Positions 40,759 to 51,358 of a stretch of DNA of 64,000 nucleotides are shown here, piece after piece. Below the pieces are notes generated by a model. The model saw only the letters and a program-made list of their open reading frames with translations. It searched no databases and was not told the DNA's origin. The stretch is from Prostheceraeus crozeri (taxonomy: Eukaryota > Platyhelminthes > Polycladida > Euryleptidae). Where the stretch lies: NCBI GenBank assembly GCA_907163375.1, contig CAJQUW010009236.1, positions 124,001-188,000 on the forward strand. Reading direction: 5' to 3'. How positions within the stretch are numbered: the first letter of the stretch is position 1; the number at the start of each line of letters is the position of its first letter. The translations under genes and the position numbers were made by a program.

Positions 40759-40919
40759 GTCAACAACAAGCCTGGGAGGTCTGATTGATCTGATGTAGAC
40801 CACTGATTCACGTATTTTGATTTGTACATAAGCGAAGATGTCGCTACCAAGAAATTTTGAGAAACTGTTAGGACCTCCAAGACTTGTTGTTGACACATAA
40901 TACATATTAGCCGAGTAAA

Positions 40920-41170
40920 ATTATAGCGGGTAAAATTGCATAGGAAACTGTCGACAAAATGCTTGGGAATACTTTTAATCCAGGACCAGAATTCAGTTCC
41001 GGTTTTTCTGTCCGCAATTTTGAATTTTGTTATTTTATCAAAATTAAGGGCTAGTTGAATGATATTTAAACCATGATTCTCGAATTTTTCATGCAAAATT
41101 AAATCAGAAGCCGTTGAGAAATATAATGGGAAATTTTCAGAATGAAACCGCCTCTCCTGACACACCGTGA
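40920..41170 (-). repeat. Dispersed repeat, arm B
   Basis: Minus-strand counterpart of 38486-38720. The apparent protein similarity of the two frames is a by-product of the DNA similarity. Confidence 0.7.
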
Positions 41171-41230
41171 CATTACCCATCCATTGCTATCAAGGACTCG
41201 AAGGATTTGTAAATGCTATTTGCAATGTAC

Positions 41231-42423
41231 CAGGGATGCTGAGTCGGAGTCCTATCAATTGAAGGGACTCCAGACTCCGACCTCGATCTACATCCGAAAT
41301 ATACATTAATCGAACAAATAATTATTCGTGTGTAATAAAAATTCAATGTGTAAATAATTTCCATTCTCTGACTGTCACTGTCATGATGTCAGCTCGTGAC
41401 TCCATAAATCAAAAGTACAGTCAACACAGCACAAAACCTCAGTCGAGGGATTGTCTCAGTATAACCATTCTATGAGTGAAATCTTAGAGAAAAACGGATT
41501 GTCTTTTCTCTCAGTGATTCAGTAGACGACTGCGATAAGTTGCTTTGCCAAGATCACATCTACACACTTAATTAAGGTCAAATAAATGCGTTGCGGAAAA
41601 CATTACATTTTACCTCATACGTGAATCGTGTGTAATGGCACCTCCGAAGCGGCTGCTTAAAGCAAAAGTTTACGAATATCTTTTGGAGAAAGATGATGGA
41701 TTTTCCTGCTTAATAGAGAATGAGAATGGAGAGAGTTGTCGAACAAATATTAGCAAGGGAGGAGCCGGATCATATGCTTCAAATTTAAAACGGCATTTGA
41801 TGAGATGTCACCGACAACAGTACGATTAGGTACAGAAGGACGAGAACAGCCAGGTAATCGCGAAGAAGAAAAGGAAACATCCCCATCAACGAAGCGATCG
41901 GCTGCCCGGACGTTTTAAAATCAACGTGTCTGCTCCTCTCAACTATGCCTACAACACAATTGTTCTCAAGCGTGAAGCTTTTAATCAGTTACCTCCGTAC
42001 TCGAATCAAGGCTGATATTGTTGATTCCATCATGTTTCTAAGAACGCATGATGGAACTCTGTGGTGACTTGTATATGTGAATCTGCGCTGCTATGAATAC
42101 ATGGTCTCTTTAGGTGTTTTTAATCAAATTATGATATCTTCTTAGTCATCATATATATTCGTGAAATTGTGCATGGTTAATAAGTTTAGAAAACAATCGC
42201 ACTTAGCATTGTCAGCAGCATAGAAGTGCGTCATATCGGTTTTAGTGTATGTTGCCCGAATAGTGCTGTCGTCAATCAAAACTTTCATTTATCATTCTAT
42301 ATTTTACATAATTGCTTAGTACTATTTTTAGTGAAGCTGTATATAGGCCTACTACCGGAGTCGCAGTCCTATCAAACCCCGGAGTCGTGAGTCCTATCAA
42401 AATTATAGGACTCCGCATCCCTG
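41231..42423 (+). mobile_element. hAT3: short hAT derivative with BED ORF
   Basis: Ends CAGGGATGCTGAGTCGGAGTC and, at the right, ...GGACTCCGCATCCCTG. Flanking octamers CAATGTAC (41223-41230) and CCATGTAC (42424-42431) match at 7 of 8. GGAGTCCTATCAA words repeat near both ends. Confidence 0.78.
41635..41829 (+). CDS. BED zinc finger fragment of hAT3, 64 aa
   Basis: A single BED-type zinc finger (CLIENENGESCRTNI...NLKRHLMRCH) occupies nearly the whole frame. BED fingers form the DNA-binding head of hAT transposases. The frame stops right after it and no catalytic or dimerisation part is recognisable downstream, so this is the remaining N-terminus of the element's transposase. It might still bind the element's ends if expressed. 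Confidence 0.65.
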   Translation: MAPPKRLLKAKVYEYLLEKDDGFSCLIENENGESCRTNISKGGAGSYASNLKRHLMRCHRQQYD

Positions 42424-42431
42424 CCATGTAC

Positions 42432-42870
42432 CTTGATCAATGCCGTTGTTACATGCAATTTCTCGAAAGCAGCAAAAAGTTACACAACTCACGTGGTGTA
42501 ACAACAACAGTTCATTTAATACAATGGAAACTGTTGTCACATTGGAAATGTAATTAATTAATGATGCTCCGCAACATTTGGAAAGGAACGTGTAGTCTCA
42601 ATCGGAGTCATAAGAAATGGCTAAATAAGAAACATTGAAATGGAATAGAAAAAAATGAGAGTCATAACAGAAGTAATTTAACAAGCCCGGAGGAGTCGAA
42701 ACATCCCTAGTCTTTAACATCCCTTGTTAAAGGTTTCATTTCCATTAAGTTAATAATGTTCAATAAAAACAACGCAATTAAAGAAGGTGAATTTATTACA
42801 AATAATCGTAAAGTCAATTGTACATTTGTTTGTCGTAAATTGTGGTAGTACTAACGAGAAAGCTTGGAGC
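42432..42870. other. No gene seen; probable distal 3' region of regucalcin
   Basis: A minus-strand AATAAA occurs around 42790, downstream of the regucalcin stop once the piggyBac is ignored, and may be the old poly(A) site. Otherwise featureless. Confidence 0.35.
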
Positions 42871-42874
42871 TTAA

Positions 42875-45095
42875 CCCTTCTACTGCGCACATAGAGACAA
42901 AATGTCTCGGGTTTTCATATTTTGTTCATAACTTTTTAAAAACTTTCTCAAATTATTTCATTTTTGGTGACTTTTCCTTTCTAAATGTTGGTCACAAGCT
43001 GACAAAAGAAAAATTCGCTAAGTGCACTCTGATTCGCTGTGCGCACGCTTGAACAAAGACATGGACAGTCAATCACATCACACTGCAGGAATGTAACTCA
43101 CGCAGGCGACAATTTAGCGCACAGCCTTGTGTCTTGCGTCGTGTCATTTTCTGTTGCTAGCGCGAGCATTGTAGTTGCAATGGCTTCATCATCAAGACCC
43201 CGAAGACAAGCTGCACCCACAGTATTTCAACTGGTAGAACATCTGATTCAAGAAGAGAGAGAAGAAGAAATGGATGAGAGTAGCGATGAAGAAGATCAGG
43301 TAGAACACGCCACAGAGGAATCCAGTAATGAAGAAGACAGTGAGAGCGACGACGATGGAGACGATGCCGAGGAGGCTTTATCACGACAAGGGCGTCTTCG
43401 AGGAAGGAATGGTTTCTTATGGAATCGCGATCCTCCAAGTCAACGTGGACGCTTTCGTCGAGAAAACGTGCTTCGCACAGCGGGTGGTCCGACGTCAATT
43501 ACGCGAGTCGACTCCATTAGAGAAACTTTCCAGCTTTTCGTTCAAGATGAATTGCTCAACAAGGTGATAGATTACACGAATAGACATGCTAATCAGTTTA
43601 TTGAAGATTCTGATGAGGACAGTTGGTATGCAAGAAGATGGAGGGACTTAGACATCGAAGAATTCAAGGCTTTCATTGGTTGTCTAATTTATATTGGAAT
43701 CCACAAATCTGGAAACGAAAGCTATGAAGAGCTCTGGTCAGAAGACGATGGTCGTCCAAAACTACGCGCCACAATGTCTCTCAACAGGTTCAAAGTTATT
43801 TTGAAGTTTTTGCGTTTTGACGACAAAAATACTCGGGAGGATCGACGGCAACGGGACAAACTAAGTGCATTTCGTGAAATATGGGAAATGTTCCTCAGCA
43901 GATGCAGAATGTGTTATTCTCTTGGTCCGAATGGGACCATTGATGAAATGCTTGTCGGATTTCGCGGCCGTTGCCCCTTCCGCGTTTATATGCCATCAAA
44001 GCCAAACCGGTACGGCATAAAGATTTGGGTTCTGGCGGATTCGGACACCTGCTACTTTTACAATGCCCAAATTTATCTCGGAAAAGAAGGAAATCTGCCA
44101 GAAGTTGGCCAAGCTAGCCGAGTTGTAATGGACTTATGCCGCCCTATCTATCAGTCAGGGCGAAATATAACGACCGACAATTTTTTTACGAGTGTACCTC
44201 TTGCGAACAATTTATTGGAAAAGATACTCACCTTGATGGGAACTTTGCGCAGTAACAAGCCGGAGATTCCACCAAGTTTCCAAGGAACCTTTCAGCGAGA
44301 AGTTCATTCCTCGACATTTGGCTTCACTGAAAAGCTTACACTGTGCTCTTACGTGTCAAAGAAGAGGAAAGCAGTTATTTTACTTTCCTCACTTCACCAC
44401 GACGCTATCATTTCCGATGGAGAGGAGCGGAAACCAAAATTGATCTTGGATTACAATTCAAAGAAAGGTGCTGTGGATACCATAGATATGACTACCAACA
44501 CCTACAGCTGCAATCGTCAAACACGCAAATACCCGACAAAATTTTTCACGAACATGTTGAATGTGGCATGTTGGAACAGTTTTGTGGTATGGATGACGAA
44601 CAATCCCGATTGGAACCGGAGAAATCTTGCTAAACGTCGACTTTTTCTCAAAGATCTGGCAGAAGCCCTCATGAAGCCTCACATCTGGCGACGTTCCGTG
44701 GAGGTGAAACTTCACTCTTCCGTGAGAATTGCGATGGACTTATGTGGCGTGAAGTCTCCCCAGGCAAATGACGAGGTACCTGCCGCGCGTGGAGATCGAC
44801 CTGAACGAGGACGATGCCATATGTGCGAGAAACGAAATCAAGTTCGCGGATTTTGTGTGATGTGTCACAAATTTGTTTGCAATGACCATTCAAACAAAGG
44901 ATCTATTTGTGTTTCACACGACTTACCGGAGTAATCCTTTATCATTCATGCCGCTCGGTAATGTGTCGTGTTATATTTACACTTATCTAGCCAAGATGGC
45001 CTTTCATGTACTCATTTTTTCCAATAAACATACCCGAGACATTTTGTCTCTATGTGCGCAGAATGTGTGATTTTTTTGGCAGCGCAGTAGAAGGG
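42875..45095 (+). mobile_element. piggyBac-2: apparently complete piggyBac transposon, 2221 bp
   Basis: Perfect 14-bp terminal repeats CCCTTCTACTGCGC (42875-42888, 45082-45095) are flanked by TTAA on both sides (42871-42874, 45096-45099). A second inverted copy of the subterminal word CCCGAGACATTTTGTCTC lies at 45033, about 20 bp inside the right terminal repeat. At the left it abuts the terminal repeat. This asymmetric terminal plus subterminal layout is known for piggyBac. Confidence 0.95.
43180..44934 (+). CDS. piggyBac transposase, intact, 584 aa
   Basis: A cut-and-paste transposase specific for TTAA. The start at 43180 (MASSSRPRRQ) is preferred to an in-frame ATG at 43039, because the extra 47 residues are not family-like. 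An acidic head (about 30-70) leads to the core domain: VQDELLNKVIDYTNRHANQF, FIGCLIYIGIHK, LRFDDKNTREDRR, TIDEMLVGFRGR (Asp 1), RNITTDNFFTS (Asp 2) and KGAVDTIDM (Asp 3 and 4). A C-terminal zinc ribbon RCHMCEKRNQVRGFCVMCHKFVC completes it. No stop or frameshift interrupts it. With complete ends it may be active or recently so. Confidence 0.92.
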   Translation: MASSSRPRRQAAPTVFQLVEHLIQEEREEEMDESSDEEDQVEHATEESSNEEDSESDDDGDDAEEALSRQGRLRGRNGFLWNRDPPSQRGRFRRENVLRTAGGPTSITRVDSIRETFQLFVQDELLNKVIDYTNRHANQFIEDSDEDSWYARRWRDLDIEEFKAFIGCLIYIGIHKSGNESYEELWSEDDGRPKLRATMSLNRFKVILKFLRFDDKNTREDRRQRDKLSAFREIWEMFLSRCRMCYSLGPNGTIDEMLVGFRGRCPFRVYMPSKPNRYGIKIWVLADSDTCYFYNAQIYLGKEGNLPEVGQASRVVMDLCRPIYQSGRNITTDNFFTSVPLANNLLEKILTLMGTLRSNKPEIPPSFQGTFQREVHSSTFGFTEKLTLCSYVSKKRKAVILLSSLHHDAIISDGEERKPKLILDYNSKKGAVDTIDMTTNTYSCNRQTRKYPTKFFTNMLNVACWNSFVVWMTNNPDWNRRNLAKRRLFLKDLAEALMKPHIWRRSVEVKLHSSVRIAMDLCGVKSPQANDEVPAARGDRPERGRCHMCEKRNQVRGFCVMCHKFVCNDHSNKGSICVSHDLPE

Positions 45096-45152
45096 TTAAG
45101 TGACAGATATCATGAGCAAATACAATTTCAAAAATTTTCTCATTGCACTTGG

Positions 45153-45346
45153 TTAACCATCGAACCTCACCATCGGTAGCCCTTTAGCACCGCTGTTTCT
45201 GACTCTATACAAGGATCCTGCTTCCGTATCTGTATCATCGGCCCCAGTCTTGGATGTCGTAACTATCATCTCATCATGATTAGGTCCACCAAAACACAAA
45301 GATGTAATGCATTGTGTCGGCATTTTCACGGTATCACATTTTTCAC
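45153..45346 (-). CDS. RGN: Regucalcin/SMP30 last coding exon
   Basis: The exon begins after a CAG acceptor (45347-45349) and ends at TAA (45153-45155). It encodes KMPTQCITSLCFGGPNHDEM, the loop and strand near the end of the SMP30 beta-propeller, a GADDTDTEAGSLYRV segment and GAKGLPMVRFDG at the C-terminus, as in regucalcin. Its phase fits the exon at 56660-56797 exactly: the earlier exon ends with one base of a Gly codon and this one supplies the other two. SMP30 proteins are calcium-dependent lactonases. The piggyBac at 42875-45095 lies only 53 bp past the stop codon, in the 3' untranslated region. Confidence 0.85.
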
Positions 45347-45556
45347 CTGAAAGTAGAAGAAATTATCAGGTGCTGAATACAAATTTCATCTGAAGCAAAA
45401 CATCACGATAAATTCTGAAATCCAAGATATTAAGACCTCATATTGATGCTACGACTGTGCATGATAAGCTGATACCGGTGCTAAATCGCGAAGTTGCAGT
45501 GAGTGAACACATGGCAAATGGTATGAATTGAATGCGATGATAAAACCATAAAGTAA

Positions 45557-45842
45557 GTATATTAGGTAGAGTGGCAACTCAGCATTTATTAAATCCCCAA
45601 TATGTATACAGTTTCGATTTTATTAAATGAACTCGAGGTGAATACAATTGGGTATTGTTGCCAAATGTGAGATATGCAAATTTTTGCAGTTTTCTAGAAA
45701 TTACCACGGAATTGACTGATTATGGTAGTAATGAAGATGGAATGATGGTCTTTTACAGATCCTCCGTGTCATGAAAGTCTTGGAGAGGCATGTTAGTTAA
45801 ATTAGCAATTCGATAGGTTGATATTCCATACTCAACCTCAAG
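45557..45842 (-). repeat. Dispersed repeat copy B
   Basis: Reverse-complement match of 2315-2551, with an extra piece of about 50 bp. It lies in the long regucalcin intron. Confidence 0.75.
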
Positions 45843-47319
45843 ACTTACTCTATGGATAAAACCATTTTAATATTTCCGATTTCTTTTTCTTTCTCTTTGA
45901 GCCATTCTCTAGACTTATTAATTATCTTAAGCGATTTCATTAGAATTAGACTTCAACCAGTTATTAGAATCTAGGAAGTGGAAATTCAATGAAAGGTTCC
46001 GTTTCAGTAGGCAGAAAAAAGTTAACGATAATTTTGCCCTGAATTTAAACTACCGTTTAGTAGCCTAATACCCAGGAAAGTGCCGAAACTAAATTGTTGA
46101 CACGGATATTCAACTAGTTGTTGAAAAATATTGTCTGCGATTGCATGCACACTAGATGTTTCCACATTAGCGATGCTCATGTTTTGTGGTCAAACTCTTT
46201 TTAGAGTCTTATAATTATTGTAATAATTATAATATAATATTTAATATCATCATAAATACAATTTTTAGTCCTATTATTATGACATAATCAAGAGACGAAA
46301 CCTCCTCTGTAAACCTGATCGAACCATTTTTCGGCCGCCGTTCAGAATGAGAACATTAAACAATAAATTATACTGTATCGGCATGTCACCTCTACTGCAT
46401 TTACCAATCCGGTACTGAACTGGGATGACAAACAACCACTACAGACGGTGAAACTTCACATAAAGCAGTGTTCTTTAAAGAGAATTTGAAATTTTTGCGC
46501 ATGATTAGAAAATTAGGCTCAGTTATAAATTGAATTATATCAAATAGTAAGCATATTAAGGTGGATACGATAGTTAAGTCACTTCCTGAATGCATGTGTC
46601 TTCATTTTCTGGTCATTCTGTTTATCGTCACTGGGAAAGGCGAAAGTCAAAAATTCTGATGTTGTTGAAAGATTACAAGCCTTTGTTACTTTTCCTCGAA
46701 TCTGCAAGTTTGATGTCATTGTCGTCATGTCATCCAGAGAGTGCAATGTCACCTCTCATCAACCCTGAGTAATGCACATGATAACTATGATGTATTTTCT
46801 CTATTAGTTCATATTTTTCTGATATATCTCACTACTTATATGAATTTATCAGCAGACAACAAAAGATATCTTTAAAGAGGAGATCCTAAAACATGCAGGT
46901 TACTTATTTCCACGACGAGCGATATGATAGACATAACAAAAGCTCCCATGCGACAACAAACTAGCGGATTCGTTATCGCACACAGTGTCGTTTCGTATCT
47001 TGTTGCACTTCTTGAGGCATCGATAAATCATGGCTGAATCACTACGAATGAATTTAACGAGCGCGAATTGGCAGTTGCACCAACTTTAGTTGCACATTAT
47101 AACAGGATTATCCCTAGCTTCGTTTTTTCAGCTCCTTGCAATATGTTTTGTTCACTTGCAATATCTCGCCGACTTAATTCAGATAATGAGAGATGTCAAA
47201 ATAGCAATTTTTACTAAAATTTGGAAGTGAGTGAGTCTTGGGCAAAACTGTGGTGGATGAGAAAAATTCTACAAGGGTTTAAAGACTGCATATCGGGTAT
47301 GAAATGAATCATCACTGTT
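45843..47319. other. Intronic DNA, no gene seen
   Basis: Only short frames; AT-rich. Nothing recognisable. Confidence 0.55.
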
Positions 47320-47719
47320 TACAAGTTTATGATTTCTCCACACTCTAGACGAACCTTGATTTAAACCAGGTTAAGGACTCCTTAAGAGAGTTATGTGACA
47401 TAATATTTAACAGTTCCAAGAGCTCATCTACATTGAATATTACAGAACATTCTTCTCGAGCGAAATGTACAGAGGCTATTACTGCTGCTCCAATACCCAA
47501 TTCCTCACTGATATTGATTTCATCCCAGATAAAACTTTTGCTACTATCGGGGGACTTGTTTTTAAACAAATTCGGGGTATTCCTATGGGGGAGAATTCCA
47601 GTTCACTCTTGGCTAATCTCTTCTTGGCATATAGGGAGTTCAGATGCGCGACGGGTCTCTTGCTAGCACGTAATTAAGCCATACTTCTCCCTAGTACCAC
47701 CAGGTATGTCGACGACATT
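47320..47719 (+). pseudogene. Penelope-like reverse transcriptase, left half
   Basis: The frame runs through YDFSTL- and DFIPDKTFATIGG-like words to QIRGIPMGENSSSLLANLFLAY, the GIPMG(T/E)N...LADLF region typical of this RT class. After one stop codon (47675-47677) the same frame continues to RYVDDI at 47702-47719, the catalytic motif. It is cut there by the mini-Polinton. The stop suggests that it was already dead, or died later. Confidence 0.75.
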
Positions 47720-48216
47720 AGTAGTATATAGTGTGACATCCGGCGCGACGCTTCGCTTCGCTTGCGCCGGATGTCACACTTTTGCGGGTTTTTTCAAAAA
47801 AAGCAAAATTTCAAAAATTTAGGTAGACTTCAAATTTCACGTGGCCGAAGGCCGAAGGGGCGAAAATTTAGGTAGTGACAAATTTTCAAAAAAATCAAAA
47901 TTTCAAAAATTTAGCCGGTCTCAAAATATCACGTAATCTCAAATTTGAGAATTACAATTTTCACCCTTAAAATCATGACCGTTCCAGGACACCGAAAATC
48001 ATAAAAGTTAAGAATCACAAAATTTGAGAATTACAATTTTCTCGCTTAAATCATGACCGTTCCAGGACACCGAAAATCATAAAAGTTAAGAATTTCAAAT
48101 TCATGAATTTTATCCATCTTTCAGGTTTTTAAAATATATCATGTGACTAAAAATATTTCTTTAAAAATGGAAGAAACAAAAGTGGATGAAACCGCAAGAA
48201 TATATCCTTCGTTATC
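47720..48216 (+). repeat. Mini-Polinton left terminal inverted repeat
   Basis: About 497 bp, matching 52984-53466 with indels and substitutions. A hairpin of GTGTGACATCCGGCGC and its complement around CTTCGCTTCGCTT lies almost at the tip. The word CATGACCGTTCCAGGACACC occurs twice in a unit of about 80 bp. The inner end contains a truncated copy of the 5' end of the element's own first gene (start codon at 48167, open for about 29 codons). Confidence 0.9.
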
Positions 48217-48582
48217 TCAATTAAAAACAGGTGAAATGGTTCTCAATTATTATTAAGATTAGAGCAATATGATAAATTAAGAAGACGCAATTATTACTTA
48301 GCCATTCTTCGTTATTGTATTTTCAACATTATTTAAAGTACTAATTGTGTGAACTAGAAGATTATTGTAACTCATAAACTCAAAATTATTCAATGAACCC
48401 GTACACTGGCTGATAATTGAAGAGAGACAGAGATTGAAGAGAGAGAAACATGTAACAGCTTTCCCCTAAAATTATCGTGCTATCTCTTGTCATTTCAATT
48501 TACCCATCGGTAAACTTTTGACATTTCAACTTACGCGTGCGTAAAGTTTTGACATTTCAATTTACCCCTACGTAAATTATTT

Positions 48583-49182
48583 TCAGAATCTGTTTTCAAA
48601 ATCTATTTTCAAAATCCATTTGTAATCCATAATCCCTGCCCCTCTATGCGATCTTTGTACTAACTTCATTCCAAAATCTTCATATTTAATGTTACCTGTA
48701 AAAATCCATTCGTTAGCATCGGATTTCTCATCCAGATTCGAAAACCATATTTCAAATGAATTTTTATTATAGAAGGTTACGTAAAAATTTTGAATTATAT
48801 TTTCCTGATCTTTAACAACTTTTCCAAGTAAATTAATAATTTTACCATTTGCTAAAAGTTTCCTCATATCATTTACTACATTAATAAAAGATACATTTTC
48901 ATATTTAATTTCATTTGGATTAAATAAATTACATAAATCATCACCAAGTTCATCCTTAATTCTATCATCGAAAAAGATATCAGTAATAGGAGTTTCTAAT
49001 ATTTCTTTTGTTCCACTTTTCTGTTTTTTAGTATTACGTCTAATACTACGCCTAGTACGTTTCTGTTTTTTAATACGTTTACTACGTTTACTATGTTTAA
49101 TTTGCGCATCAAACTCAGCAATTTGTTTCTTGATTAATTCATCAATCCTAGACGTTTGTCCGAGAGACATTTCACGATTCAT
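48583..49182 (-). CDS. Mini-Polinton protein A, 199 aa, unknown
   Basis: The N-terminal 60 residues form a basic helix rich in Lys/Arg (HSKRSKRIKKQKRTRRS), suitable for nucleic acid binding or core function. The rest is a compact domain (about residues 65-195) with INVVNDMRKLLANGK, FYVTFYNKNSFEIWFSN and a terminal GAGIMDYKWILKIDF. I do not recognise it. It is the last gene of the leftward cluster. A basic virion protein or a very small capsid component is possible, and the absence of any other capsid candidate makes it interesting. Confidence 0.55.
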   Translation of the reverse strand: MNREMSLGQTSRIDELIKKQIAEFDAQIKHSKRSKRIKKQKRTRRSIRRNTKKQKSGTKEILETPITDIFFDDRIKDELGDDLCNLFNPNEIKYENVSFINVVNDMRKLLANGKIINLLGKVVKDQENIIQNFYVTFYNKNSFEIWFSNLDEKSDANEWIFTGNIKYEDFGMKLVQRSHRGAGIMDYKWILKIDFENRF

Positions 49183-49231
49183 ATTTTTTAAAAGAAAAAA
49201 TGAATTTTTACATAGAACCTCGGTTCCGTTT

Positions 49232-49537
49232 TTACATATACACAGGAATATGTAATTGATGTAATGTTTCTAATTCATGTGTTGTTAAATGTTCTTTCTT
49301 AACCAACCACCATAAATTATTATACGCCAAAAATACTCGGAAACTTCTTAAACAAAGTGGAAAGTCTTTTGTTTTAACACACGGTTTAATACCATGTTTT
49401 GTTTTATAATCTGTAACGAGCGCTACGTATTTATGATGATAATAAAATCTAACTTCTTTCTTCGAATTTACAGGATTTGTAGGATGACGATAATCTTTTA
49501 AAACTGGTACATGCTATATCTTGTAAACATCCAACAT
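49232..49537 (-). pseudogene. Small broken ORF between protein A and the ATPase
   Basis: An ATG at 49537 opens a frame that meets TAG after seven codons (49514-49516) but then stays open for about 92 more codons to a TAA at 49232-49234. The downstream part is aromatic and basic (EVRFYYHHKYVALVTDYKTK, then LAYNNLWWLVKK) and looks like real protein. Either one nonsense mutation has killed it, the start lies elsewhere, or the stop is bypassed. Family unknown. Confidence 0.5.
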
Positions 49538-49601
49538 ATTTTTTTTATTTTTATTAACAAAAAATTTATAAGAAAAAATTATTCGGTCACTCCGTTCGGT
49601 C

Positions 49602-49652
49602 ACTCCGCGAAAATATTTTCTATCGACTTTCACTCCGCGAAAATATTTTCTA
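49602..49652. repeat. Short direct repeat at the ATPase 3' end
   Basis: ACTCCGCGAAAATATTTTCTAT occurs twice, the second copy encoding the last codons of the ATPase. A related CGGTCACTCCG lies next to it. Confidence 0.75.
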
Positions 49653-50397
49653 TAACTCTATCATGAATTTTTTTATCAATATTAATTGTGATAAATCCAT
49701 AATCTTTTGACCAAGCATTGTTACACGATTGTTTAAATTCATCTTTATTTCTTACATATAAATCTCTTAACAAATCACTTAAGTTTCTTGCATTTATTTC
49801 AAATAGTATAAATATATTTGCATTCTTTCTAATAACACTTCCGTCTAATGAATACATACTTTGTGTTAAATAAAAAACACTACAGTTATTATGTCTACCT
49901 CTTGTAAAATAATTTCTCTGAACTGACTGATTTCTGTCATTAACACAATCATCAAAAATTACACAATGTTTCATTGTTTTATCTAGTTTACTAGGATCTT
50001 GCATATTACCACTATCATCTATTAATTGTATTTTTATATGCTTATTTTTATTAGATTCTACTAACTGATTATTTTTTGCTGCTTCTTCACACCACGAACT
50101 TATTTCTTCTTCATCTTCAGATTTTTCATATTCTTTGAATAATGAAGCAATTGCTGTTTTTTTAAGATTATTTTCAAATCCATATTTTAAAAATTGATAG
50201 ACGGGTTGTTCTGCCGTTGTTGTATAAATTATAAGATTGTTATAATCCAAAAAATTTGGAGTCGTTAAAATTTTAAATAATAGATACGTTTTTCCACATC
50301 CTGATCTTCCACAAATAACTGACAAAACTTTATTAGATAAATTTGGATGATGATTAAATTTGAGTTTTTTTTTATTTAATGGAGGTACTTCACTCAT
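49630..50397 (-). CDS. Packaging ATPase of the mini-Polinton (A32-like), 255 aa
   Basis: Walker A is GRSGCGKTY (about residues 30-38). Walker B is KHCVIFDDC near 148. The following RNYFTRGRHNNCSVFYLTQSMY has the conserved Arg and Gln of A32-type virus packaging ATPases. It is only distantly similar to the 211-aa ATPase of the large Polinton (different Walker A, longer acidic insert around KEYEKSEDEEE), so it is not a recent copy. It starts 95 nt beyond the penton-like gene's stop. Confidence 0.85.
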   Translation of the reverse strand: MSEVPPLNKKKLKFNHHPNLSNKVLSVICGRSGCGKTYLLFKILTTPNFLDYNNLIIYTTTAEQPVYQFLKYGFENNLKKTAIASLFKEYEKSEDEEEISSWCEEAAKNNQLVESNKNKHIKIQLIDDSGNMQDPSKLDKTMKHCVIFDDCVNDRNQSVQRNYFTRGRHNNCSVFYLTQSMYSLDGSVIRKNANIFILFEINARNLSDLLRDLYVRNKDEFKQSCNNAWSKDYGFITINIDKKIHDRVIENIFAE

Positions 50398-50491
50398 TTT
50401 TTAATAAAAAAATTTTATTTTTATTTTTAAAGAAGAAGAAAATTAAACTTCTCTAGCTTCGCGTGGGATTTTATACCTCTCGAACGGGAGT

Positions 50492-51280
50492 TTATACCTC
50501 CCGAACCAAAAGATCTATCATAATCTCTTCACCTCCAAAATTTATTTCTTGTCCTTTCTCATCAGTGATTCTAATGCCAATGTTGTTAATAGTTTTTCTT
50601 GTAATAGGAAAATATATTAATGTTTGTGGAATTACATTTAATCTATAACCAATGGGTACAGTAAAAGCTGGAAAACTGAATATTAAATTTGACAATTTAC
50701 CATTTATATATCCTCCTTCAATAATGTCACAATGTACAACAATTGAATTTATTTCAGTTATTTTTGGAATCTTCTCACCTAAATGATAACCTTGACTATA
50801 GGTTTGTTTATTAAATCCTAATAGCTTTGACAATGATCTATCATGATTAAAATCAACTTGATGATTTTCGTCTAAAGTAAGAGAAAATTTATTAACTGCC
50901 GGTTCAACTGCAAAATGTAATTGTTTCTTATCTTTAAATGGTATACCTAAATGTCTCTTAAATTCATTTGATATTGATTCAACTTCGTAAGAACCAGGAA
51001 GAAAAGTTAGTACTTTCCACGTTTTGCCTTTATCAGTAGAATATCTAAATTGATCATTCACATCTTTGATAACGTTTTGAATAGTGTTAAATGTAGAGAA
51101 ACTAGTCAATGCAATTTGATAATTTTTATTCTGTTCTAAATGAAGAATGGGTTCTAAATTACAAGTGTGTGATGAAGTAGTTGTTATAATTTTTAACGTC
51201 GTACTAAATTTTGATGAACCCAAAATCTCTGTCAAATTTTCTAAATGATTATTAATTTTGTCTAAATCTGTTGAACACAT
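50492..51280 (-). CDS. Penton-like minor capsid protein of the mini-Polinton, 262 aa
   Basis: Residues from about 110 align by eye with the C-terminal third of the large Polinton's 534-aa minor capsid protein: SLSKLLGFNKQTYSQGYHLG against TSTLGFSKSTIYEGTSIG, and YFPITRKTINNIGIRITDEKG against YVPMSRNVINRIDISIHDDTG. The N-terminal part has LHLEQNKNYQIALTSF, recalling the LHGPHEVALTEI entry. It is half as long, lacking the middle. It is expected to form vertex proteins or an anchoring spike. Confidence 0.75.
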   Translation of the reverse strand: MCSTDLDKINNHLENLTEILGSSKFSTTLKIITTTSSHTCNLEPILHLEQNKNYQIALTSFSTFNTIQNVIKDVNDQFRYSTDKGKTWKVLTFLPGSYEVESISNEFKRHLGIPFKDKKQLHFAVEPAVNKFSLTLDENHQVDFNHDRSLSKLLGFNKQTYSQGYHLGEKIPKITEINSIVVHCDIIEGGYINGKLSNLIFSFPAFTVPIGYRLNVIPQTLIYFPITRKTINNIGIRITDEKGQEINFGGEEIMIDLLVREV

Positions 51281-51358
51281 TTTTTAGTTAAAATTTTGAA
51301 TAAATATTATAGATAAAAATCGTAGATAAAAATCATAGATAAAAATCATAGATAAAAA

